Source: Rusavskia elegans (Eukaryota; Ascomycota; Lecanoromycetes; Teloschistales; Teloschistaceae). Taken from it: a stretch of 64,000 bases of DNA. The translations under genes were made by a program, and so were the position numbers. This document shows positions 48,943 through 60,959 of this stretch, piece after piece; position 1 is the stretch's first letter, and the number at the start of each line of letters is the position of its first letter. A model generated the notes under the pieces. That model saw only the letters and a program-made list of their open reading frames with translations, was not told the origin of the DNA and made no database searches. Location of the stretch: contig SAUG01000056.1 of NCBI GenBank assembly GCA_011316305.1, positions 310,001 through 374,000 on the forward strand, given 5' to 3'.

Positions 48943-51900
48943 ATTTTAATTTATTAATTTAAATATTTTCTATTCGGTATATATTCCTAATAGTATAACT
49001 ATATTAATATCGACACGTAGTACTCGAGGTAGCTATATCTATAGTTAAGTATTTTAGATAAAACTATTTTAAGCTAGCGCTAAAGCTATTAAACTGTAGA
49101 TTATAATTATTAATCTAATAAATATAACCAGTCTATACCGAAGACGCTCGATAAAAAAAACTCTAGTTTATCTTCTATTATCTAGAAAATCTAATCGAAA
49201 TTTTATAGTAATCTTATTACTATTATATCGGAAGATTATACTATTTCTAGCGGCTAAATCTATTAATAAATATTATTTAATAGTTAATTATAGTTTAATA
49301 TATATACTTTCTTAGAAATTTTTACTTTTAGAAATTCTAATCTAGGTTAGCCGTCTATTAGTAGTAACAATCCGAATAACTCGAATAATAATAGAGATAA
49401 TAGCGACGATTCCGACGTTAATAAATAGTTTCGAGCCTTAGAAGTTTAAATAGTAGCGAAGAAAAAAATCCTTTTAAAAATACGTTATAGAAAAAAACTT
49501 TTCGTATAATAGATTCGAATTATATTTTAGATAACGATTAATTTTATTTTAGATTAATTACTAGGTTTTTATAAACGTTTTAAATTTCGTTAAAATTTAA
49601 AATTAAAAAATCTAAAAAAGTATAATAATAAAATAATTTTTAAAAAATATAATAGATAGATCGAATTTTCTAGAAATTAGTTATAGAAATTCGATACTTT
49701 ATCTATTTATATAGATAAAATTCGATAGGTCTAGAACATTATAAAAGGTTAGAAATTAAATTATTAATTAAAAAAAAAAACCTTTTATTAAGAAGGATAT
49801 AGTTAATAGTATATTATAAAATAAATATATAGATTTTTTTGTTTTTTTTACTATCGATTCTAAATTATATTTATTAAATACTATAATAAAATATTTTTAT
49901 ATAATTTAAAATAAAAATTAGAATATTTTAGAATTTTAGAATTTTTTTTATATTATTAGAAATCTAGCTACTTCTTTTATTATAAAAATAGCGGCCGATC
50001 TTTTTATCTTTTAAACATTTATCCGGAGTTATAATATACTATACGAATTTAAAACGCGAAATTAAAATACTTCGGCAATAATAAATTGGTAGTTTAAACC
50101 ATCTAATAAATAAATATAGATAATACGACGCCAAATTAATAGTAGAATCTGTCTATTAATAGATTTTATCTATCTCTATATAGTAAAAGGAATATTCGAA
50201 AATTTAAAAATCGGAATCGGAAAAGCCGATTATAAAATAATCGAAATAGTATTAATAGAAAAAATATTTCTAATATTAGTAATAATAATTGTAGAGAATA
50301 GAAACGAGATATTAAATTTAGTAGATATCTTATACATAATAGTATAGATTATTAGTCTAAAAATTATTTTAAAAACTAGAATTAAGATTAAAATAATCGG
50401 AGATCTGATAATTCTAGTAGTAATAGTAATAAATTATTTAAAAAGTTTACCAATAATATAATAAAAGATAATTCTAGTAATACTAACTAGATAAAAAACT
50501 AAAAGAACTAGTTATTATTTTATTAATAGCCAAGAATAAATAAATTAAAATAAGGAATAGTCTTTTAATAAAAAGATTTATCGAGTTATTGGTAAAAGAG
50601 TACGATATAATAAAAATATTTCTGGATCTAGATTTCTAGATTAATATTATTTTATAGTCTTTTATTATTTAATACGATCTAAAATCTTTTTAAAAATTCG
50701 AAAATATCTATCTTTAACAGATTAGAGGTTAGCGCGCTGTCTATTATAGAATATATAATTTAAAATCGATAATAATAGATAGTTAAAATCGTCGGGAAAT
50801 ATATATATCGCGATTTTATATTCTAAATACTATCGATAAATACGGTATCTCTCTAGATATTTTAATTTTAGATTAAATATATATAGTTATAGATTTATAA
50901 TTAAAATAATAGTAATTTTTTCTTTTTTTAACAAAATAATATAAGATAATTAGACGGGTATAAATAGTTAACCCGCTTCAATATCGATTTATCGATAGTT
51001 TTTATTCGTATATTACTGGCTAGAAAATATATATTAGTATATATAGGATCGATTACCGCCGTATATATAGAATCTAAATAATACCGCTATATAGACGAAA
51101 ACTAACAGCGATAAAAATAAAAACAACAAAAATATATAGTAGACCGAACCAATCCCGAAATCTATATATAAAAAAATCAAAGTTTATAATATACGTCTAG
51201 TAGATTTCTTACCGCCATTTAAAGATATCAATTATATAATCGAATGAAATAGAAAGAATCCGTTATATAATCTAATCTATAGTCTATTTAAACGCGAATC
51301 TAATAAGCTTTAAAATTATTTAAATAGTATTTAAAAAGCAACTAGATTCGTTATTTAATATTTTCTATAAAAATTCTAATTTTTTTTATATTAAAAAAAG
51401 ATAGTAGTTTTCGTATATATATCGATTTTAGAAGCTTTAATAAATAATAATTAAAAACCGTTATATTTTATCTTCTATTTCTAAAATGCTAGATTAATTA
51501 TTAGAAATGAAGTACTTTGTTAAATATAATATTAAAAATACCTACTATCGAATTAGAATTAAAAAAAGTAATAAATAAAAAATCGCGTTTTATACGAGAT
51601 ATAGATATTTCGAATATTTCGTTATATCTTTTAATTTTACTAATATATCTATAACGTTGTACGTCTATATTTATAGGGTTTTAGAATACCCAGTTAATAT
51701 TTACTATATAATTTATCTAGATAATATTCTATTTTTTTTAAATTTAGAAAAAAAATACTAGGATTATATCCGGTAGGTACTTTATAAACTTCGTAGTATA
51801 TAACTATATTTTAATCTTTAAAAATATACTTTTAATATTATAAATGTAGCGTTTTTAAAATTCTATTATATATATAGAAAATATTTTACTGAATCCGGAA

Positions 51901-54800
51901 TAAATAGTAACTATTAAAAAATAGTCGGTTTTAAAATTTTATATAAAATATAGATTTTTATAAAATTTATAAATTTTTACCGACGTTTTATTTACTAATA
52001 TTTTTAGATTATAATATTTTTAATAAATTGATTTATAGGAAATATTATCGAAAAGAAATCGAAACTATTTTATTAAACTATCGAAATTTAAAAAACTTTT
52101 AAAAAATTAAAATATATTTTCAATATTACCTGAACATTATAGTATTTTAATCTAAAAAATAATCTATATCGAAACTAATATCTTTAAAATTAGATTAGCT
52201 AAAATTATATCTTAATCTAATAAAAATAGTCGCTAGCGGCTAGTTATATTCTAGTTAAAAAAATAACTTCTACCGAATATAATTATAAAATATATAATAA
52301 TGAGTTATTTACTATTATTTAAATTTTAAAATAATAGAAATATTATTTTAAAAATAAAATTTATATAGTAAAAATCTAGATAGATTATAATAACTTTCGT
52401 GAATTTACAAAAATTAATAAATTTATTATTTTATAATATCGCTAGTATTAAGTTATACGACAGTTTAAATAAAGCTCGCGTTGAAACTCGCGTTAAAGTT
52501 CGTACTAAAGCTCGAGCTAAAGTTCGAGCTAAAGTTTACGCTAAAGCTCTGATTAAAGTTTACGTTAAAGTTCGAACTAAAGCTCGCGCTAAAGTTCGCG
52601 CTGGAATAGTATAGATTATATAATCTATTTCGAGACTTTAATATATAAATCGTTCTAAAAGTTCGCGTTAAAGATTCGCGCTAAAGGGTTATAGATTAGG
52701 TAATTTATATCGAATTTTTAACGTATTAATTTGGTTTAAATGATAAAAATTCTATATAGAGTTTTTATCTATTTTTTAATCAATTAAATAGACAGGGTCA
52801 TTTCTATAGTTTATTTTACCAATCACTATATTAAAATACGTGTTTCTTTTAATAGCTGGGTTATTAAGTTAGCTACTATAGATTTTAATATTTTCTATTA
52901 TCTAAAAAAAACGAATCTAGCTAATCTATAATATAGAAGGTCGGATTATAAAAAAATTAATTTTTAAATCTCAATAATATTATTTATATTTTAATAGAAG
53001 TTAGATTTACTAGATATTAACCGAATAGCGAACTATTTACTATATAGAAGATTCAAGTTAACAATATTTTACGCAGGTATATAACTAAAGAGCCTAGAAA
53101 ACCTTTTATAAAATCTAAAAATTCTAAAAATAATAGAGATAATTTTCTATTACTAAATAAAAGACGCGATATATTTTATATATCGAGATCATTTCCGAGT
53201 ATAGTAGACTACCGACGCGGTAGTAATAGATTAGTAATAATTATTTGCGATGAAAGATATAATAATAGAAATTTTTAAAGTCGGGATATTAATATTTAAA
53301 AGTAGTTATAGACTATTTAGCGTAAATCTAGATAAAAAGCCGAGTTATAGAATATAGAAATAGGAACTAATTCTTTTATTTATAAAAGATTTTTATATAT
53401 ATCTAAAATTTAAATATTATATAAAAATATTCTAGTAAAATACTATAACTATTCTATATCTATATATTTTAGATATTAACGAATTTTATCATTTATTTAT
53501 TATAGCTATGGCTAGCCGAAACCATTTAAATATATTAGAAATTATATAGAAAGGTATAATATCTTTAATTATTAAAATTTATATATATAAACTATATAAA
53601 AGTTATAGAATTTCCTATATTCTATAAAACTATAAAAAAAAATAGCTATAGATTTTTTTACTGGATTACTATCTATTTAATAATTATAAAACGTAGTAGA
53701 TTTAGTATTTATAGCCGTCGAACGATTTAATAAAATAGCGAATTATATTTTTTATTATAAAACGATTAATAGAAAAAATTTAATAGAATTTATTATCGAT
53801 AAACTTTAATATAAAGGATTTATTTCTAATATAATTATTAGCGATAAAAACTCGCTATTTATAAATAAATTCTGGTCGGAAGTCTATTATTATCTAAAAA
53901 TTAAATATCGTTTAAATATTATATTTTATCTTTAAATAAATAGATGGATTAAAAGATAGAATTAATTACTAAAATATTATTTAAAGATATATATTTATAA
54001 AAAATAGAAAAACTAGATTAAAATTCTATTATTAACGAAATTCATATATAATAATAACGAATATAATATTATAAAAATATTTTTTTTTAAACGTTTATAG
54101 ATTATAATCTAGAGATAACGTTCGAAAGCGTAGAAAATAACGTTATAGAAAAGGAAATAGTAAATATAAAGGTACCGATAGTAAAGGAAAAAGTTATAAA
54201 TTTACAAAAAATATATAAATCGATATATAAAAGTTAAAATAAAATTTAGATAAATAAAATTAAATTTTATATCAAAAAATATTAATTAATAGGTTATAGA
54301 ATTAATAATTCAGTACTATTATCTATAAAAAATCTAAATTTTAAAAAATAAAAAAAGATTATTTCTAAATTTATAAAATTATTTCGAATTTCGAAATATA
54401 TAGATTTTTAAATTTATCGGTTAGTTTTTTTAATTAGATTAAAAATCTATAATATCTTTTATATATTTTAATTAAAAAAAATTCATTACTTTTATAACAG
54501 CGCACTATTAAATTATCTATTATCGAATTTTATTAATAATAAAAAGAAATAGAAAATAGAAACTATTTTAGAGAAAAGATATATAAAAACTAAAAAGGAT
54601 AAATAACTAAAAATAGAATATCTAATTGTATAAGCTAGTTAATTAAAAAATATAATTTCTAATAGCTATAAAAGAATTTTTAAAATATTTAGAAATTTAT
54701 TAAAATATATAATTAAAATAACCTTTAAAAAAAACGTAAATTAGAATATAATAAAAACAAAGTAAAATTTATTAAAAATAAACTATAACTATATACGTTT
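48943..54800 (+). pseudogene. GY2 gag-pol remnants
   Basis: Reverse transcriptase at about 51.38-51.75 kb: FYIKKDSSFRIYIDFRSFNK (canonical KKDGSxRxCVDYRxLNK) and the catalytic YLDNILFF (51714-51737; ancestral YLDD, now DN). Integrase core at about 53.69-53.95 kb: VDLVFIAVERFNKIANYIF, LIEFIIDKL, FISNIIISDKNSLFINKFW and RLNIIFYL, matching the Ty3/gypsy IN core with its second Asp in SDK. A probable chromodomain lies at about 54.54-54.72 kb (KRYIKTKKDKQLKIEYLIV). The region before 51 kb should be gag/protease but shows no readable knuckle. Stops of the RIP type occur throughout. Confidence 0.8.
52466..52615 (+). repeat. 12-bp minisatellite (about 12 units)
   Basis: Tandem units of the form GCTAAAGTTCGN, encoding runs of A-K-V-R / T-K-A-R in the plus frame (52399-52614). 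The array is richer in CG and less eroded than the surrounding GY2 DNA, as expected if such short units do not trigger RIP. Two or three more units appear at about 52657-52690. Confidence 0.75.
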
Positions 54801-56136
54801 GACGTTTATAGAATATATATATAATATAAAAATCTTAAATTGGATTTTTTTTAGTTAACGGAATTTATTTAAATTATTTTATATAATCTGGAAAATCTAA
54901 ATTTTTATTTTTTATAATATAGATTATATTTCTTTATCTTTAGATATCTATATCGGCGTAAACGATTTAGCTTTATAGTAATCCTTTTTCCGGGCTATTC
55001 TTTTATTCTATAATAGACGTAAAAAATGAAATAGACGTAAAAAAATATTCTTTTTTAATACTATAGAAAAAATAGTCTATAGAAGTTTATAAACCGAATT
55101 AAAGATATTAAAAGACGTTAGACTATTTAGCGAACAGACCGCCTAAAAGGCCGGGATATCGATAGTTTTAATTTCAAGAAACTAGAATCCGGATATTTTC
55201 GGCGCCTGAGAAATAATATATAAAAAAATTAGTAGAAACTATAATAGAACAATTAACGATAAAAAATTTTCTTTTTTTTAATAGTACGCGGAAGGATAAT
55301 CTAATATAATTCGTTATTATTATAATCTTCGAAAGCGCGGAAAAATCTACTAAAAGATATTATTGAAAGAGATATTATCTTACGCGAAAAAATCTCGATA
55401 ATAGATATGGATTGATTATTTATTAATATCGGATATTCTAGTATAAACGTTCGAATTTAAACGGGTCTAGCTACTTTATTATCCGAGGTTTTTAAACGGT
55501 ACTAGAAAGAGATATATAATATTTATATCGTTTTTCAATCGAAAATACTATAATCTATAGAATATTATCTAATTCTATAGCGATATATTAGCGATTAGCT
55601 AGATTATTTAAAAAATTATAGATTATATCTAAAAGATTCTAATATACTACCGACGAATATAATACGGCTATAGATTTCGGAACGGCCGTTAGAATACTAG
55701 TAATATCCCCTCCGAAAGAAAAAGGCCTAGATATCGCTAGCGCCGCGGAACTTTCGTAATATAAACGAAAAATAAATAAAGATAATAATAGAAAGTCGAA
55801 GCCGCGTAGAAAGTTAAAGCCGGGGGAAAAAGATATAGCCGAAAGGCGTTAGAATTTAAAATCTCTAAATTCCGCCTCTAGAAAGATTTATCTATTTAAT
55901 ATAGCTATATTCTCTCGGACTAAACTTCTATTAATAAACTTTAAAATATTAAAACGTCAGAAAATTAAATTTAAAGTTTCTATAAACTATTTTAAAAAAT
56001 CGAAATTCTATATAAAAGTATAGAACATCGTATTAGAAGCCGGTATAGATTTAAAATTATTTATAATATCTAATATCAGCTTATCTATAAATTTATAGTT
56101 ATTTAAAAAAAGTTTTTTTCTATGATTTTAAATAAT
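54801..56136. other. GY2 3' region or another degraded element
   Basis: Between the chromodomain and the MITE. About 55.1-55.9 kb has raised GC and a plus-strand frame with RKPRRKLKPGEKDIAER-like basic peptide, and upstream of it an acidic segment (DEYNTAIDFGTAVRILVISP). The order recalls a gag-like protein of another retroelement, but no domain could be confirmed. Confidence 0.35.
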
Positions 56137-56144
56137 AAAACGAT

Positions 56145-56304
56145 TAGACTGACCGTTTTATCGGGTTTCGAATCCAAGGTCGTATCTCGGATTCGAGTCT
56201 CTAACCGTATTAGAAAGGAAACTAACTTTAACTAGTAATTTAGCCGCGTTAGCCACGTTTATCGCGAAGTCGAGTCGCCACTTTGGTTCGAAGTGGCTAG
56301 TCTA
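56145..56304. mobile_element. hAT-type MITE (160 bp) with perfect 8-bp duplication
   Basis: Starts TAGACTGACCG and ends GTGGCTAGTCTA. Perfect duplication AAAACGAT (56137-56144 and 56305-56312). The interior is unusually GC-rich and little mutated for this neighbourhood (GTCGAGTCGCCACTTTGG), so it is a young or short copy below the length that RIP detects. Confidence 0.85.
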
Positions 56305-56532
56305 AAAACGATAGATATTTATTATTAATTTTATAGCTGAATCGAAAATATAGAAAATCTATTATAATTAGATTTAAATTAATATAATAGAATAAATTAT
56401 ACTATTTTATAATTAGATAATTTTTTTTTATTTTTTTTATATTTAAAATAAATATTAGTAAAGTAGTCTTTCGAATATTCGAAGACGGGATATAAATAAT
56501 TCATATCGTTGTAATCGATAATCGCGTAGTAT

Positions 56533-57487
56533 TTAGTTATTTGTTTTGGTTTTGGTACCCGGTAAACCAGTGGTTCGATAAACAAATCAAGCGTTAGTAT
56601 ACCAATATTAAATATACGATAGTAGAATTTATACCCTAGTTTAGATAACGTAAATAACGGTTCTATAGAATTTTAATTTAAATTTGCTTAGTAATATAAC
56701 GTATCCTTCTATCGATAATTTAATATAGAAATTTTTATAGATAAATATACCTCGCAGTTATCGCTTTTTTTTCTTTTACTAGTAATATAAGCCTAAAACC
56801 CTTTACGTACGTATATACTCCCGTAATAGCTATACCGCAGCTAAATTAGACGGTAGTATATCTATAATAACTATATCTACCTATATAGTCGTCGACTATT
56901 TTATTATAGCTAGAGCAATCTATTCCGACTTCGATAAAGATTTCCTCTTTACCGCCTTTAAAACGCGCTATCCGACCTCTCTACCCCCTTTTAACTTAAT
57001 CGACCGGGTAAAGCTTCTAGTTATAGTAGCTAGCGTACTAATAGGCGACTCTATAGCTAGCGACCTTCTTAAAGCTACGCGGGTTAAAGAGTACTTTAAT
57101 AGTTTAGCGGAACGTTTAGGTATAGGTTATATAATAAATATAGCCGAAGCGATAGACGTAGATAAATACTTTATAGTATAGTAGGTAGATATAGCGGAAA
57201 TATTAGAAGCTGATAATTATATATAACGTCGAAGAAAGACTAGTAGACCGAGGACTATAAGTAACGGAGTTATATTTATATAGTAGAAAATTCGTAATCG
57301 AATAAAAAAGGAAATAGTTAAATAGAAGTAATTGACGCTGTAAATCTTATCTGACGAATATACTTTTAGCTGTAAAAATTTCTTTATACGTGAAATATAA
57401 CAATTATTACCGTATGTAACGTTAATAGAACATATATATATATATAAAAATTTAATATAAACTCAGATAGGAGTTTCCCAGAAAGGA
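56533..57487 (+). mobile_element. repeat R, copy 3 (955 bp), best-preserved
   Basis: Head TTAGTTATTTGTTTTGG, tail block CTCAGATAGGAGTTTCCC. Flanked by a perfect 13-bp duplication AATCGCGTAGTAT (56520-56532 and 57488-57500). It has more GC and fewer stops than any other R copy, so it is the best guide to the ancestral sequence. It is inserted in GY2. Confidence 0.88.
56786..57181 (+). CDS. conserved reading frame of repeat R (unknown protein)
   Basis: One hundred and thirty-one codons are open, preceded by TAA (56783-56785) and ended by two TAG codons (57179-57184) that could be former CAG. Beyond them VDIAEILEADNYI continues to a TAA at about 57.22 kb. Key stretches are SYTAAKLDGSISIITIST, VVDYFIIARAIYSDFDKD, FLFTAFKTRYPTSLPPFN, LIDRVKLLVIVASVL, ATRVKEYFNSLAERLGIGYI and AEAIDVDKYF. 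It has no signal peptide, clear membrane span, Cys/His cluster or polymerase motif. The same protein sequence, with transition-type changes, is read from copies at 44.09-44.36 kb and 12192-11974 (minus), and frame-shifted in 8089-9038. No ATG was found, so the start is unknown. I do not recognise the family; it may be the C-terminal part of a larger transposon protein. Confidence 0.5.
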   Translation, partial: YKPKTLYVRIYSRNSYTAAKLDGSISIITISTYIVVDYFIIARAIYSDFDKDFLFTAFKTRYPTSLPPFNLIDRVKLLVIVASVLIGDSIASDLLKATRVKEYFNSLAERLGIGYIINIAEAIDVDKYFIV

Positions 57488-57500
57488 AATCGCGTAGTAT

Positions 57501-58039
57501 AAATATTTTATATATAATAGAAAAGATATATCTATATATATAATGGTAAAAAATTTATATAAACGACGTAAAATTATTCGAATAAATAAAGTATAGAAAG
57601 TTAAAATTTCCACTAAATGAAATATTATTATATTATTACTACCGCGTCGGCATTATATTATTCCGAATATTTAACTATTTTATAAAATCTTCGAATATTT
57701 ATATTAGATTCAGATTCGATTATATTTATTAGAACTTTTATCTAATTTTATTTATAAACTATATACGTATAGAAACGTTAATATATTATATATCTATAGA
57801 TATATTTTATTTCTTCGAAGTTATATATTAAAGTAAAGTTATATATTTTATTTAACTATACTATAATATTATAATAATACGCCCGCGTTTATATATAAAC
57901 TCCGAGAAATCAATATTCGATTTATAATAGTATTTTTCCTTTTGATTTTATTTTGATATATATCTATATAGCTAAAGTATAGATATATATATAACGAGAT
58001 CGATTATAATAATAGCTAAAAAATAACTCTTTTTTTTAT
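57501..58039. other. GY2 3' untranslated region
   Basis: AT-rich, no domain. By position it is the 3' part of GY2 between repeat R and the family-A insertion. Confidence 0.45.
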
Positions 58040-58044
58040 CTTTT

Positions 58045-58454
58045 TATTACGTCTACGACTCTATAGAAGTTCCCTGGAAGAATTAGTTAGGCAACCGAGC
58101 CTAATTATCTATAGCCGTCTATAACCGCTATAGCCGCCTTTTCTAATAGAACTTTTAATAGATAGCTATTTATCGGCTTTTATAGCTATTTCTACTATAT
58201 ATATCGCTTATTATTTCTATAGATAGTTTCTTTCGTTAGTTATTATTATAATTATTAAATACGTTTCTACTATTTTCTTTTTAATTACTATATAATAAAG
58301 ATAGCTTATAATACTAAAACCGTACCTTTATAACTATATAGAATTAGTTATAAAAATTTATACTAGAATTTTCTTACTATTTAATAGTTTAGATTATATC
58401 TACGGCTATAGCTATTTTTAAGTATAACGCCCTTTAATATATAGAGATATTATA
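58045..58454 (+). repeat. 5' LTR of the family A element in GY2 (410 bp)
   Basis: Starts TATTACGTCTACGACTC and ends GAGATATTATA. Aligns end to end with 36508-36917. Confidence 0.88.
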
Positions 58455-60959
58455 CTTTAATAATTAACTATATTAATTTTATTATCTCGACCTATAGATT
58501 AAAGCGATATAATTAAAATAGTAATACTAAATATCTATAAAGGAAATAAAAAATCTTTAAAACTATAGATTATTTAGATAAATATCTACTTTATATTATA
58601 TATAAACTAGTTTCTAAATAAAGTAGTTAAGGTTTTATTTATAATATTATATCTAGAAAAGGCTATTTTTAATTAGGTATAGCTTCGAATAGAAGATTAT
58701 CTCGATAACCCGGAAGGATAAAGAGAAAATAAAATAATATAAATTTTCTATACTTTCGGCAATCTTATTATAGCTATAAAAGAAATCTTCGGAAATAATA
58801 ATAAAAATAGAATAATAAATAGGGAACTAATAGTTCTAAAATAATAGAAATCGGTAACTATCTATACTATTTAGTTTAGAGTATTAGTATTTAGTTTATA
58901 AAATAGACTAGAAAGATTTAACTTTAAAAGCCTATTTCTATAAAAAATTCTAGATAAAAATTAAAAAAACTATAATAGCGATTAAAGAACTAGATTTATT
59001 AATAGATTCTATCGAATTTATAATAAAAATCGATATTAAATAGTATAAAATATATTTAAATAAATAGGTATTTAGTAAAATAGGACCCGCTAAAAAAAGG
59101 TCTAGAAGAAATCTAATAGAATTTAATACTACTAAAACTAAAGAATTATAAACTAAAATTTATTATTTATATAAAAAAATAGGATATTTTAAAAAAAATT
59201 ATCTAATTAAAGAAATAATAAAAGTAACCGAATATTTTTTTAAAATTATAGAAAAATTACCTAATAAATATATAATAAAAAGCTAGTTAGTCTACTATAT
59301 TAATATTTACTCTATTTATCTATTAGATAAAAAGGGGATAGAATAGTATTTTAAAAAACTAAAGAAAATATAGAAAATAAAGTTAATATTTAATTTTAAA
59401 TTATATAAAACCGAAAAATCCTTTATAGTAGTATTTAAAGTTAAAATCGAAGGTTAATAAATAATAGCTTTTATAAATAAAGAAAAAGATAATAAAGTTA
59501 TAAAGGAATTCTATAATAAAATTAAAGGATATTTCTATAAATAAATAATAAAAGATAATAAAATCTTTAATATCGAAATTAAAATAATAAAATTTATTAT
59601 AATCGAAAGTTAGAGAAATTATATTATTTTAGAAAATAAATAGAAAGAATCGATTTTAAAAAAACTAATAGAAAAAAATACTATTAGTAAAAAAATAAAA
59701 TTATAAATAATATATCTTCTAGTCTATAAGAACCTTTTATATAAAAAAATAGATATTATTTTAATAATAAATTATTAAGTAATTAAAAACTTAGACTAAA
59801 AATTTAAAAAAGGCGGAAAAGTTTAGAAAATAAAAATTTAAAAAAAATACTATTATTTCTTTTAGTAATTTACTAAAAAATATAATAAAAATAAAATAAT
59901 AATTTAATAGCTTTAGATAAACTATATTAGAAAAATATATTAAAATATAGTTAAAACTATAAATAAAATCGAATACTATAAACTAAACTAAATAGATTAA
60001 AAAAAAAGAATACCGGACCTAATTCTAGGTATTTAATTAAAAAATAATAAATTCGACTAGTATCTATTTTTATAATTATAGGATAAAATAGTAGCTGAAA
60101 AATAAAATTTAGCTAGGCTATTAGAGGAATTTAAAGTAATTTATAATATAGATATATAATTTAGAAATTAAAGATAATAGAGAAAAAGCTTTTTATTAGA
60201 CTTTTTTTATAAACCCGTAGTTTCTAGAAATTAAAAAAAATTAATATCTATTAATAACCGATCTAGATTATTCGAATTAGGAGTAGGTATTAATTTAATA
60301 GACACCTTTTACGCGGCTAGTATAAAATTAATAGAAAAGTAAAATATAACCGGATCGTTAAATTTATTAAAATAAAAAAATATATATTATTTCTAAATAA
60401 TAAAATTATTTTTATATTTATCTAAAGCGCGATAATAAGTAATAAAATATTTTTATTTACTAAAGAGTCGGCGGAAATCCGATTTCTAGGCTAAACGTTT
60501 ATTATAAATTTTTTTTTCGGAATTATAAAAGAATTCGATATAATAGTAAACTTTAGAATATTTATTAAAAATATCCGCGATATTAGAACGAAGTTTATTT
60601 TTTTTATCTTTAAAATATTTCTTTATATAAAGTTAGTAGGAATAGAAAAATAAAAAAATATAATATATAGATAGTATTAGATATTAAAAGATCGTAAAAT
60701 TTCTAAACCCGAATATATTTACTATAAATATCTCTATTAATCTCGATTTTATACTTTTTTAAAGGACTATAGATATATAAAAAATAAGGAAAAGATATTA
60801 TAACCCCTTTTAACTAGATATAATAATATAATTTTAATCGATTTCCTATTCGAGAATATATAATAGAGATATTAATAAAGGAAAAAAAAAGGGAAGAAAT
60901 CCTTTTTATACCCCGTAGACGGATTTTACGCTAGATAAAAAGCGATATAAAGGGAACTA

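Noticed and set aside
52399..52614. Plus-strand 71-codon frame as a gene
   Set aside because: It is a translation of the 12-bp minisatellite plus AT-rich flank.
52466..52690. CRISPR-like regular repeats
   Set aside because: Contiguous 12-bp units without unique spacers, in a eukaryotic genome: a minisatellite.
56397..56585. Minus-strand 62-codon frame
   Set aside because: Crosses the target duplication and head of repeat R; low complexity, not shared by other R copies.
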